DNA of 64,000 nucleotides from positions 434,001 to 498,000 of the forward strand of contig NZ_CP170633.1 in the NCBI RefSeq assembly GCF_042932805.1, in the 5' to 3' direction. The DNA comes from Ascidiaceihabitans sp029251465. GTDB lineage: Bacteria > Pseudomonadota > Alphaproteobacteria > Rhodobacterales > Rhodobacteraceae. A model generated the notes under the pieces. It ran no database searches and was not told where the DNA came from. It saw only the letters and a list, made by a program, of their open reading frames with translations. Positions 36,577-44,514 of this stretch are shown one piece after another; the first letter of the stretch is position 1; the number at the start of each line of letters is the position of its first letter. A program made the translations under genes and the position numbers.

Positions 36577-37167
36577 ATGAGTATGCCCTTGGATGCAGAA
36601 ATAGACACTGGCGATGATGTGCTGTTGGCGCGGTATGCACGTGGTGACGCGGCGGCGGCCCGTTTGTTGGTTGCCCGTTTGACACCCGTTGTTTTCCGCC
36701 ATGCCGCCCGCGTTTTGGGTGACACAGCAGAGGCCGAGGATGTGACGCAAGAGGCCTTGGTCCGGCTCTGGAAGATCGCTCCTGATTGGGAAGCGGGCAG
36801 GGCCAAAGTCACAACGTGGCTCTATCGGATCACGGCAAATCTATGCACGGACCGTCTGCGCAAGCGGCGCGGTGTTGCGCTGGATGACATCGCCGAGCCG
36901 ACGGACCCGACCCCGGGTGTTGAGGCGCAATTGCAAACGCAAGCGCGCATGGACGCCCTACAAGCCGGTTTGATGCAACTGCCGGAACGTCAACGCCAAG
37001 CGGTGATCCTTCGCCACATTGAAGGCTTGGCGAACCCGGACATTGCACAGATACTAGATATTAGCACTGAGGCCGTGGAGAGCCTGACGGCGCGTGGAAA
37101 ACGCGCGTTGGCAACCATAATGGCCCCGCAACGTGACACTTTGGGATATGACGATGACACAGCCTGA
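36577..37167 (+). CDS. ECF (sigma-70 family group 4) RNA polymerase sigma factor
   Basis: A 196-aa ECF sigma factor. Region 2 contains DTAEAEDVTQEALVRLWKIAPDW (broken by T/Q) followed by the -10 recognition stretch TTWLYRITANLCTDRLRKRR. Region 4 has LPERQRQAVILRHIEGLANPDIAQ, its helix-turn-helix ending VESLTARGKRAL. Its stop overlaps the next gene by 20 bases. A GC-rich inverted repeat (GCGCGCG 36523-36529, CGCGCGC 36550-36556) lies just upstream. The adjacent one-helix membrane protein is the likely anti-sigma factor. Target promoters unknown. Confidence 0.9.
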   Translation: MSMPLDAEIDTGDDVLLARYARGDAAAARLLVARLTPVVFRHAARVLGDTAEAEDVTQEALVRLWKIAPDWEAGRAKVTTWLYRITANLCTDRLRKRRGVALDDIAEPTDPTPGVEAQLQTQARMDALQAGLMQLPERQRQAVILRHIEGLANPDIAQILDISTEAVESLTARGKRALATIMAPQRDTLGYDDDTA

Positions 37168-37525
37168 TCCAGATAACGCCGAAATGGCACAGCTTGACGC
37201 GCTATTTGCGCAAGCCTCGCAGGGTTCAGACATGGCCCCGAGCGAAGCATTCATGGCGCATATCTTGCAGGACGCGCTGGAACGTCAGCCTGTTGCGGTG
37301 ATCGCGCAGCCTGCGTGGTGGCGTCAGATTTTGTCTGCGCTGGGGGGCTGGCAAGGTATGGGCGGTCTGGTGGCTGCGACTTGCGCGGGCTTCTGGATCG
37401 GGATCAACCCGCCAGACACAATGCCGGCGTCGTTTGAAACATTGTTAAACATGGACGCGGTTTACAGCGACACCGTAGACACCGCCGACTTGCTTGGGTT
37501 CGGCTGGGATTTGGAAGAGGGATAA
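37148..37525 (+). CDS. Putative single-helix membrane anti-sigma factor
   Basis: A 125-aa protein starting at ATG 37148 inside the sigma gene's last codons (20-base overlap). The first 60 residues are acidic and helical, suited to sigma binding. A single transmembrane helix follows a Trp-rich juxtamembrane segment (PAWWRQILSALGG; GLVAATCAGFWIGI), then a short acidic periplasmic tail. No HxxxCxxC zinc anti-sigma motif is present. Assignment rests on position and topology; no strong family signature is recognised. Confidence 0.6.
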   Translation: MTMTQPDPDNAEMAQLDALFAQASQGSDMAPSEAFMAHILQDALERQPVAVIAQPAWWRQILSALGGWQGMGGLVAATCAGFWIGINPPDTMPASFETLLNMDAVYSDTVDTADLLGFGWDLEEG

Positions 37526-37528
37526 GGG

Positions 37529-38041
37529 ATGGCGCAAGATATGGATACGACAGGGCCGCCCAAATCGGGGCGCATGCCACGCTGGATCAAGATCGCTTTT
37601 GGGCTTTCGCTGGCGGCGAACCTTGCGGTGATTGGCATCGTTTCTGGCGTTGCGTTTCGAGGTGAGCCCAAAGGCCCGCGACCGGGTGGCGTTAGTGGCT
37701 ATGCGGGTGCCTATATCAAAGCCCTACCGCACGAGGACCGGCGTTCAATTTTGGACGAAGTGCGCAAGTCTGGCGACGCGCGTGGCCTAAGCCGCCCGGA
37801 ACGGCGCGCCTTGTTTGACGATATGCTTGCCGCCTTACGTGCGCCTGAACTGGATCGTGCCGCGGTGAATGCGGTGCTGAGCAAACAGCAAGCTGCCTCG
37901 CTTGGTCTGCAATCAAACGTGCAAGAAGAATGGTTAAATTTGGTTTCAAAGATGAATTTGGAAGATCGGCGCGCTTACGCAGACGCGGTTCAGGGCGAAT
38001 TAGATCGCAAACGTGGGCCGAAAAAGGGCGGCAAGCCCTAG
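37529..38041 (+). CDS. Periplasmic heavy-metal sensor / Spy-like (Metal_resist) protein
   Basis: A 170-aa membrane-anchored periplasmic protein. One N-terminal transmembrane helix (about residues 19-43) precedes a helical domain with the repeated LSRPERRALFDDMLAALRAP and LSKQQAASLG turns of the Spy/CnrX Metal_resist group. The tail is Lys/Arg/Gly-rich (DRKRGPKKGGKP). No clear His/Met/Cys metal cluster is visible, so metal binding is uncertain. It follows the putative anti-sigma by three bases. Its last four bases overlap the convergent PleD-like gene. Confidence 0.7.
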   Translation: MAQDMDTTGPPKSGRMPRWIKIAFGLSLAANLAVIGIVSGVAFRGEPKGPRPGGVSGYAGAYIKALPHEDRRSILDEVRKSGDARGLSRPERRALFDDMLAALRAPELDRAAVNAVLSKQQAASLGLQSNVQEEWLNLVSKMNLEDRRAYADAVQGELDRKRGPKKGGKP

Positions 38042-39447
38042 GCCGCAGGCTGGCTGAGCGTGACTTGATTGCGGCCATTGTTTTTGGCACGGAACAAGGC
38101 TTGGTCCGCACTTTCTAACAACAGACGCGAAGCGGTGATGTTACATTTGTTTTCAGGCGCTTGCGGATCACCAACAGCCAAACCAATCGAAACCGTGGCA
38201 TGCAGAGCGGTGTTTTTGTGAGGCAATTTATAAGGCGTTTCGCCGATAATCTGGCGCAATCTACCGGCGGCCGTACGCGCAGCGGCCAAGGTCACGCCGG
38301 GCATGACAATCAGAAATTCTTCGCCGCCGATCCTTGCGATCATGTCCACAGCGCGCAGGTTTTCACGCAGCCGCCGTGCGGTTTCGATCAACACGGCGTC
38401 GCCGGCTGCATGCCCGTACACATCGTTGATCTGCTTGAAATGATCCATGTCTGCGACCATCACGGCAAACGGTTTGCCCGTCTTGGCCGCGGTTTGGGCA
38501 ATTCTGTCGAGATGCGGCATGGCATATCGACGGTTATGGAGACCCGTCAATGGATCGCAAATCGCCGCTTCGAGCCCGGTGCGGACTGTCGCACGCAACT
38601 GTTCGCCGATCTTTTTACGCTGCACCAAACTGCGCAGGCGTAGGGCCAGTTCCTCGGGGTTAAAGCCATGAAACATCAGGTCATTTGCGCCCAAATCCAA
38701 CGCTTGGGCAGCCACTACCGGATCGGGCGTGATCAACAAAATCAACACCCCACAGTGGCGCGTATCGCTGTGTGATCGGATGCAGGCCAGCAGGCGCATC
38801 ATGTCGTTGGGGTCACCCTCCTCGATCACCAGCACGAACACATCCGGGCTTTGTCCGGCTGCGAGTTGTCCATACGGGCTGAGCGCCTTTTTGGTTGTGA
38901 CCATACTCAGTTGTGTGGGCAGCAATTGACGCAGTTTCGAAAGCCAGCCGTGCATTTTTGGGGCATCATTGCTGACCAAGACGGCGCTGCCAGTCGCATC
39001 TTCGGCGTCAATGGCCGTGCTCGACAATCCCAACGCGCGAGTTGTATCGTCGCGCAGTTGCCATTCGGAACTGGATGAAAACGCGCGTACCAGGCTGCGG
39101 ATGCGCGCCAGTAACAAAGTGTCATCCAAAGGGGCCGCCAGCACATCGTCTACACCTGCCTCAAGCAATGCGTGGCGGGTCGATCTGGCACCCTCGTTGT
39201 CCAGTGCGATGATCGGAACTTCGCCAATCGCGGCCTCGTCACGCAACGCACTTGCTAAGGCACCCGCGTCTCCGTCGGGCATTTGAGCTGCTGAAATAAT
39301 CACGTCCGGGCAGGTTTCCAACGCGATCGCGACGGCTTCCTGGATCGTTCCAGCCTGAGAAACATCATAATATGCAGTTGATAATTTTACTTTTAGAACA
39401 ATACGGTTGGTTGCAATAGGCTCGACGATCAAGATTTTGCCGTGCAT
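38038..39447 (-). CDS. pleD: PleD-type diguanylate cyclase with degenerate receiver domains
   Basis: A 469-aa REC-REC-GGDEF protein. The GGDEF domain is intact: RIGGEEFLIVMPG with GGEEF at 374-378, and RAVD five residues upstream as the RxxD inhibitory site. The first receiver aligns to Caulobacter PleD without gaps at its active site but has lost it: the acidic pair becomes Glu9-Pro10, the phospho-acceptor Asp53 becomes Ala53 (DVIISAAQMP), and the conserved Lys becomes Ala105 (LAAPLD). The second receiver is also non-canonical. Activation by phosphorylation is therefore unlikely. It is divergent from DUF3572, as in other alphaproteobacteria. Confidence 0.88.
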   Translation of the reverse strand: MHGKILIVEPIATNRIVLKVKLSTAYYDVSQAGTIQEAVAIALETCPDVIISAAQMPDGDAGALASALRDEAAIGEVPIIALDNEGARSTRHALLEAGVDDVLAAPLDDTLLLARIRSLVRAFSSSSEWQLRDDTTRALGLSSTAIDAEDATGSAVLVSNDAPKMHGWLSKLRQLLPTQLSMVTTKKALSPYGQLAAGQSPDVFVLVIEEGDPNDMMRLLACIRSHSDTRHCGVLILLITPDPVVAAQALDLGANDLMFHGFNPEELALRLRSLVQRKKIGEQLRATVRTGLEAAICDPLTGLHNRRYAMPHLDRIAQTAAKTGKPFAVMVADMDHFKQINDVYGHAAGDAVLIETARRLRENLRAVDMIARIGGEEFLIVMPGVTLAAARTAAGRLRQIIGETPYKLPHKNTALHATVSIGLAVGDPQAPENKCNITASRLLLESADQALFRAKNNGRNQVTLSQPAA

Positions 39448-39544
39448 CCTTCACCCTCCAATTCCGCTAGTGTTCATTCCTGTGTAAGGTTTTGTCTTTT
39501 TAGGTTAACAAAGTGTTTCTATTTATCAAAAAACGGATCGATTG

Positions 39545-39829
39545 ATGTCATTAACGCGAGAATCCGCCGAAACGACGGCTTTGCAGGCTCTGGCTTGGTT
39601 GGCTGGAAACGAAGATCTTTTGCCTGTGTTTCTTGGGGCTACGGGGGCCAGCGAGGCTGATGTGCGCTCTGGTGCCAGCGATCCGGTGTTTCTAGGGTCC
39701 GTTTTAGACTTCTTAATGATGGATGACGCTTGGGTGATGCAGTTTTGCGATCAGGCTCAGGTTTCATACCATACCCCCATGCACGCGCGACAAATGTTGC
39801 CGGGCGGAGAGCAGGTGAGCTGGACATGA
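39545..39829 (+). CDS. DUF3572 family protein
   Basis: A small acidic protein of 94 aa matching DUF3572: ALQALAWLAGNEDLLPVFLG near the N-terminus and a hydrophobic VLDFLMMDDAWVMQFC helix. The family is alphaproteobacterial, commonly sits beside pleD, and has no known function. ATG 39545 is preferred over the TTG one codon earlier. Its stop overlaps the start of the HAD phosphatase (ATGA), so the two are co-translated. Confidence 0.8.
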   Translation: MSLTRESAETTALQALAWLAGNEDLLPVFLGATGASEADVRSGASDPVFLGSVLDFLMMDDAWVMQFCDQAQVSYHTPMHARQMLPGGEQVSWT

Positions 39830-40539
39830 CACAAACGCCCGAATTGAGCCTTCAGGGCATCATTTTTGACAAAGACGGTACACTCTTTGAATTCGCCGCA
39901 ACATGGGAGGCATGGGCGCAAGCGTTCTTGCTGCGCATGACAAACGACGATCGCGCCAAGGCTCGCGAATTCGGTGCGCTGATCGGCTTTGACATGGACA
40001 GCCGCAGTTTTGCGCGCGACAGCGTGGTGATCGCGGGAACGCCGGGCGAAGTTGCAGATGCGCTGGCCCCTTGTTTTCCGGGCCGCTCGCAGGCGCAAAT
40101 CCTGGACACCCTGAATGAAGAAGCCGCGATGGCCCCTCAGGTCGAGGCGGTGTCCTTGGTGCCATTCTTTGCCAGCCTGCACGCGATGGGGCTAAAAGTC
40201 GGCGTTGCAACCAATGACGCCGAAGAACCTGCCATGGCCCACCTAGGCAAAGCGGGTGTTCTGGACAGTCTGGATTTTGTTGCAGGGTTTGATAGCGGCC
40301 ATGGTGCGAAACCGGGGCCCGGTCAGCTGCTGGCGTTTTGTGCCGCAACGGGCTGTGATCCGGCGCGTGTGGCGATGGTTGGCGACAGTACGCATGATCT
40401 GCGCGCGGGCAAAGCCGCCGGAATGTTACGCATCGCGGTGTTGACGGGCATGGCGGATCAAGACGATCTGGCCCCGCACGCAGATGTTGTGTTGCCTGAT
40501 GTCGGGCATATTCCGGCGTGGTTGGTCGCCAACGCCTGA
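39826..40539 (+). CDS. HAD-family phosphatase (Gph-like)
   Basis: A 237-aa haloacid dehalogenase-like hydrolase. Motif I is FDKDGTLFEF near residue 15, motif II VATNDAEEP, and motif IV MVGDSTHDLRAGKAAG. An alpha-helical C1 cap lies between motifs I and II. The closest functional class is phosphoglycolate phosphatase or a similar small-molecule phosphatase; the substrate is not resolved. The start is coupled to DUF3572 by ATGA. Confidence 0.88.
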   Translation: MTQTPELSLQGIIFDKDGTLFEFAATWEAWAQAFLLRMTNDDRAKAREFGALIGFDMDSRSFARDSVVIAGTPGEVADALAPCFPGRSQAQILDTLNEEAAMAPQVEAVSLVPFFASLHAMGLKVGVATNDAEEPAMAHLGKAGVLDSLDFVAGFDSGHGAKPGPGQLLAFCAATGCDPARVAMVGDSTHDLRAGKAAGMLRIAVLTGMADQDDLAPHADVVLPDVGHIPAWLVANA

Positions 40540-40632
40540 ACCGCTGAAAACGACGTAAGCTGTCGCTAACAAGCTGGCGCTCTTGCGGGTGTGCGGCTTG
40601 GATAGGGTGAAACCTATTGGCGGAGCACACCG

Positions 40633-42219
40633 ATGTCTGATGATACAAAACGCAAAGCACGTACGGGACCAAAAGCACGTACGGGGCGCTCTGGTGGTCG
40701 GGCAGGGGCTGCGGCGCGTCGTGGATCAGCGGTGATTGAACAGATGCCGTGGAATCCGCCAATCATGGTGGACAAACCGGTCGAGCCTTTGACGCCCGAA
40801 GGGGTGGCCGCGATCCACGACGGTGCGATGCGCATTCTCGAGGAAATCGGGATCGAATTTTTCCACCCCGAAGCGGTCGCTTTGTTAAAAGAAGCGGGCT
40901 GCACGGTGGACGGCGAAAACGTCCGCATGCGCCGTGAGTGGGTTATGGAAATGGTGGCGCTCGCCCCTAGCCAATTCGATATTACCCCACGCAATCCGGA
41001 TCGCAAAATCACCGTTGGCGGCAATCACCTGAACTTTGGCAACGTGTCTTCGCCCCCGAATTACTGGGACATGGAAATCGGCACCAAGGTTCCGGGTACG
41101 CGGGAAATGTGCAAGGATTTGCTGCGCTTAACCCAGTATTTTAACTGCATCCACTTTGCGGGCGGTTATCCTGTCGAACCTGTGGATATTCACGCGTCGG
41201 TCCGGCATTTGGACGTGCTGTTCGACAAGCTGACGATTTGCGACAAGGTGATGCACGCCTACAGTTTGGGCAAGGAACGCGTTGAAGACGTGATGGAAAT
41301 GGTGCGCATCGCAGGCGGGCACACGGTTGAGGAATTCGAAGCCAGTCCAAAGATGTACACCAACATCAACTCGACCTCGCCGCTAAAGCACGACTATCCG
41401 ATGATGGACGGCTGGATGCGCCTTGCGCGCGCCAATCAAGCGCTGGTGGTGACGCCGTTCACGCTGGCGGGGGCAATGGCCCCTGTGACCATGTCCGGCG
41501 CTGTGGCGCAGTCGTTGGCAGAAGGTCTGTGCGCGATTGCGTTGGCCCAGTACATTCGCCCAGGCGCGTGCTGTGCGATTGGCACCTTCACATCGAACGT
41601 CGACATGAAAACCGGCGCGCCCGCGTTTGGCACACCCGAATACATGCGCGCGACGCAAATGACCGGCCAGATGGCGCGGTTTTATGGATTGCCGATGCGA
41701 TCCTCGGGCGTGTGTGCGGCAAACGTGCCGGACGGGCAGGCGATGTGGGAAACGTCCAATAGCCTCTGGGCGGCTGTGCAATCGGGCACCAACATGGTGT
41801 ATCACGCTGCTGGCTGGCTTGAGGGTGGATTGATTGCGTCCCCCGAAAAATTCATTATGGATTGCGAAATTTTACAACAAATCCAACGTTATTTGGACCC
41901 TGCGTTGTGGGCCACTGGCCCAGACGAGATTGCGCTGGACGCGATTAAATCGGTTGGCAACGATGGCCACTTTTTTGGCATTCAACACACCCAAGACCGC
42001 TATACTACTGCCTTTTACCAACCCTTCCTAAGTGATTGGAAGAACTACGAAGGTTGGGAAGTCGCAGGTGCTGTTTGGACGCCGGAACGCGCACATATGA
42101 TGTTCAAAGAAATCGTTGCAAATTTCGAAGAACCGCCAATGGACCCGGCCATTCGTGAAGAACTAGCTGCATTTGTCGCGCGGCGCAAAGAAGAGGGCGG
42201 CGCGCCGACGGACTTCTAA
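40633..42219 (+). CDS. Trimethylamine methyltransferase family protein (MttB-like, non-pyrrolysine)
   Basis: A 528-aa MttB-superfamily corrinoid-dependent methyltransferase. The frame is continuous, with no in-frame TAG, so it belongs to the non-pyrrolysine group that includes glycine betaine methyltransferase MtgB. Typical stretches are MRILEEIGIEFFHPEAVALLKEAG (split at Phe/His) and NSTSPLKHDYPMMDGWM. A basic, repeat-containing N-terminal tail (KARTGPKARTGRSGGRAG) precedes the barrel. GGAG lies upstream of ATG. No corrinoid protein or RamA-like activator is nearby. A betaine-like substrate would complement the carnitine operon, but this is inference. Confidence 0.85.
   Translation: MSDDTKRKARTGPKARTGRSGGRAGAAARRGSAVIEQMPWNPPIMVDKPVEPLTPEGVAAIHDGAMRILEEIGIEFFHPEAVALLKEAGCTVDGENVRMRREWVMEMVALAPSQFDITPRNPDRKITVGGNHLNFGNVSSPPNYWDMEIGTKVPGTREMCKDLLRLTQYFNCIHFAGGYPVEPVDIHASVRHLDVLFDKLTICDKVMHAYSLGKERVEDVMEMVRIAGGHTVEEFEASPKMYTNINSTSPLKHDYPMMDGWMRLARANQALVVTPFTLAGAMAPVTMSGAVAQSLAEGLCAIALAQYIRPGACCAIGTFTSNVDMKTGAPAFGTPEYMRATQMTGQMARFYGLPMRSSGVCAANVPDGQAMWETSNSLWAAVQSGTNMVYHAAGWLEGGLIASPEKFIMDCEILQQIQRYLDPALWATGPDEIALDAIKSVGNDGHFFGIQHTQDRYTTAFYQPFLSDWKNYEGWEVAGAVWTPERAHMMFKEIVANFEEPPMDPAIREELAAFVARRKEEGGAPTDF
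40654..40685 (+). repeat. 18-base in-frame direct repeat in the MttB N-terminal tail
   Basis: AAAGCACGTACGGG occurs at 40654-40667 and 40672-40685 with an 18-base period, encoding the doubled KARTG unit of the basic tail. It looks like a short in-frame duplication in a disordered segment. Confidence 0.7.
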
Positions 42220-42235
42220 AACCTTTACCTTTTTA

Positions 42236-42251
42236 ACGATGACGTCATCGT
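42236..42251. promoter_or_regulatory. Perfect 16-base palindrome upstream of the H-NOX-like gene
   Basis: ACGATGACGTCATCGT reads identically on both strands with no spacer, centred on TGACGTCA. It lies 17 bases after the MttB stop and 62 bases before the H-NOX-like ATG, suitable for an operator controlling the H-NOX/diguanylate cyclase pair. No T-run follows, so it is not an intrinsic terminator. The protein that binds is unknown. Confidence 0.55.
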
Positions 42252-42313
42252 GTTTGCACTATTTTAACGCTTTTTCGCGCATGCTTCCTCTTGGACATAA
42301 GGGCGAGACAGGT

Positions 42314-42901
42314 ATGCATGGATTAACAAATCGCGCGATTCAGTGCTTTGTCACAGACAGCTACGGCGCATCCAAATGGGTGGAATGCGCGCAGATGGCC
42401 GACCTGGGATTCATCGATTTTGAATCGATGCTGATTTATCCAGATCAAATGACCCAAGACATCTTGAACGCGGCCAGTGCGGTTCTGGAACGGCCACGCG
42501 TGGACTTGATGGAAGATATCGGCACATATTTGGTCTCTCATACCAATACCGAAGCATTGCGGCGCTTGTTGCGTTTCGGCGGTGTTACCTTCGTTGAATT
42601 TCTACATTCTCTTGATGATTTGCCCGGCCGAACGCATCTCGCGGTTCCCGATCTGGATATGCCGCAGATCGAATTGTTGGATCATTCCGAAAGCCAGTTT
42701 TCACTGGTCTGCAAAAGCCCGGTTGAGGGGTTTGGGAACGTGATGATGGGGATCTTGCGTGCGATGGCTGATGACTACGGCGTTCTGGCGCTGTTGGAAC
42801 ATACAGGCAGCGGGCAGGGGGTCGAAACGATTTCGATAAACTTGGTGGTTACCGAATTTTCGGCCGGACGTAGTTTTGATTTGGGGGCACGTGTCGGATG
42901 A
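42314..42901 (+). CDS. H-NOX (HNOB) domain protein lacking haem-ligand residues
   Basis: A 195-aa stand-alone protein of the haem-NO/O2-binding fold. The N-terminus is diagnostic (MHGLTNRAIQCFVTDSYG) and ATG 42314 fixes the start. Aligned by eye to Shewanella H-NOX, the proximal haem His is Pro104 (DDLPGRTHLAV), and the YxSxR haem-propionate motif reads C133-K-S135-P-V137, keeping only Ser. Classical haem b binding is therefore unlikely. The stop overlaps an HNOBA-GGDEF gene by ATGA. H-NOX/diguanylate cyclase pairs are known in other bacteria as NO switches; this pair may sense something else. Confidence 0.8.
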   Translation: MHGLTNRAIQCFVTDSYGASKWVECAQMADLGFIDFESMLIYPDQMTQDILNAASAVLERPRVDLMEDIGTYLVSHTNTEALRRLLRFGGVTFVEFLHSLDDLPGRTHLAVPDLDMPQIELLDHSESQFSLVCKSPVEGFGNVMMGILRAMADDYGVLALLEHTGSGQGVETISINLVVTEFSAGRSFDLGARVG

Positions 42902-43935
42902 GTGCAGCACAAGCAATGGAACGGGTTTTGGATGTGTTATGCCCGATGCACCTCGCGTTGGATGCAACAGGGCACATCGCGCATGTGGGTCCGACGCTTA
43001 GAAAGCTGCGGCCTGACGTCGAACTGGTTGGGCAGCGTTTTTTAGAAGTGTTCATGTTGAAACGCCCGCGCGCGATCAAATCCGTCAATGACTTGCGTGC
43101 AAGTTCTGGCATGAAATTGCATTTGCAAATGCGTGACGATCCACAAACCGAACTAAAGGGTTTGTTGATTGACGGGATGGACGAACACAGGAGTATCATC
43201 AACCTGTCGTTCGGCTTTTCAGTTGTCGAAGCAGTAGGAGAGTACGGGCTGACCAGCGCCGATTTCTCATCAACTGATCTGACTATCGAAATGCTGTACC
43301 TTATCGAGGCCAAATCCGCCGCGATGGAAGCGTCGCGCAAGCTGAACCAGCGCTTGCAAGGGGCCAAGATTGCGGCAGAGGAACAAGCATTTACGGACAC
43401 ATTGACTGGCCTCAAAAACCGCCGCGCAATGGATCACGTTTTGGCGCGCCACTTGGAATGGGACCGGCAGTTTGCACTGATGCATCTTGATCTCGACTAC
43501 TTCAAAGACGTGAATGATTCCATGGGCCATGCCGCAGGTGATCACGTTTTGCAGACGGTCGCACGCGTGATGGTCGAAGAAACTCGGGATTCGGATACGG
43601 TTGCACGTGTTGGCGGCGACGAATTCGTCATTCTATTGCCTGACATCCGCGATCAAGAGTCATTGGTCGGGATCGGAAAGCGGATCATCAAGCGACTTGA
43701 GGTGCCCATTGCGTTCCAAGGTCAAGAATGTCGTATTTCAGCGAGTATTGGAACAGTGTTTCATGAGCCAGACAGTGGGTATTCTGCCGAACAGTTGTTC
43801 GACGATGCAGATGTCGCATTATACGCCTCTAAACATGCCGGGCGCGCTCAGCAGACGTTTTACAGCCCAAGCCTTCGAAACGACGCAAGGAATACTGCGC
43901 CACCAGTTGGGCGCGAATTACCAAAATCCGCTTGA
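42898..43935 (+). CDS. Diguanylate cyclase with N-terminal H-NOX-associated (HNOBA-like) domain
   Basis: A 345-aa cytosolic c-di-GMP synthase. Residues 1-135 form a PAS-related H-NOX-associated domain (LDATGHIAHVGPTLRKLRPD), then a short signalling helix (about 140-165). The GGDEF domain has VARVGGDEFVILLP with the motif at 239-243 and an inhibitory RDSD site (230-233) five residues upstream, so it should be active and feedback-inhibited. Coupled by ATGA to the H-NOX-like protein, its presumed regulator. There is no EAL domain and no membrane segment. Confidence 0.88.
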   Translation: MSAAQAMERVLDVLCPMHLALDATGHIAHVGPTLRKLRPDVELVGQRFLEVFMLKRPRAIKSVNDLRASSGMKLHLQMRDDPQTELKGLLIDGMDEHRSIINLSFGFSVVEAVGEYGLTSADFSSTDLTIEMLYLIEAKSAAMEASRKLNQRLQGAKIAAEEQAFTDTLTGLKNRRAMDHVLARHLEWDRQFALMHLDLDYFKDVNDSMGHAAGDHVLQTVARVMVEETRDSDTVARVGGDEFVILLPDIRDQESLVGIGKRIIKRLEVPIAFQGQECRISASIGTVFHEPDSGYSAEQLFDDADVALYASKHAGRAQQTFYSPSLRNDARNTAPPVGRELPKSA

Positions 43936-44361
43936 CTGAATAGGGCTCGGAAAAGTTTCCGTTAAGATTCGCTGTCGCACCCCAACAAGCGGTATCCTTC
44001 AACCACACTTTGCTAATTATGAAGAGAGCAGAGCCGCTATACTTGGGGTGGGTGTGACGCCGTGAGCGTCAGATTGGATTCCGAACTACAGACAAGTGTG
44101 TTGAAAAACGCGTTAGGTGACATGTGTGAACTACGACTAGATTTCTTTTTCGTAGAATGTCGCATTCTTGTGAATTTGCGTCCTCAATGAAAGAGGCCTC
44201 AGAACAACGAAAAGAACGATCTAGACGATACATGAAAAATAATATGACGTGTCTTTCGCACAAATAGTAATATTAGCTTCCGCTATTCTGGACAGTCAGA
44301 TTCAAAGTGGCAGTCACCAAATCGCGCCCATCATCAGTCATCGAAACTAGAGGGAGTACCA
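43936..44361. other. AT-rich non-coding gap between diguanylate cyclase and tRNA-Glu
   Basis: 426 bases with no convincing gene. One line counted by hand is about 37% GC, against roughly 60% nearby. A short palindrome CGGAAA-AG-TTTCCG (43948-43961) right after the cyclase stop may act as a weak terminator. TGACGC-CGTGA-GCGTCA (44055-44071) forms a second hairpin. A possible 64-codon minus-strand frame lacks a ribosome site and is Cys/Arg-rich, so I do not call it. No copy of the tRNA 3' end was seen. Confidence 0.45.
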
Positions 44362-44436
44362 TGGTAGCCCGTAGGGGAGTTGAACCCCTCTTTCCTGGTT
44401 GAAAACCAGATGTCCTAACCGATAGACGAACGGGCC
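44362..44436 (-). tRNA. tRNA-Glu (TTC anticodon)
   Basis: Read on the minus strand: acceptor arm GGCCCGT pairs with ACGGGCT, with a G-T first pair; discriminator A; CCA is encoded (44364-44362). The D-arm region is TCGTCTATCGGTTAGGACA. The anticodon stem CTGG/CCAG frames loop TTTTCAA, giving TTC. The T-arm is AGGGGTTCAACTCCCCT. It follows recJ on the same strand 78 bases later. Confidence 0.95.
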
Positions 44437-44514
44437 ACGCTTGGTGAGGGGTTCATAAGACAATCATGGCCAATGGCGCAACCCAAAAAAACATCATTTT
44501 AGAGGATTTTTTTC

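Noticed and set aside
44069..44263. 64-codon minus-strand frame near tRNA-Glu
   Set aside because: No ribosome site, atypical Cys/Arg/His-rich composition and an AT-rich non-coding setting.
43936..44436. Integrated-element remnant at tRNA-Glu
   Set aside because: No integrase, no duplicated tRNA end and no direct repeats were seen; only AT-rich DNA.
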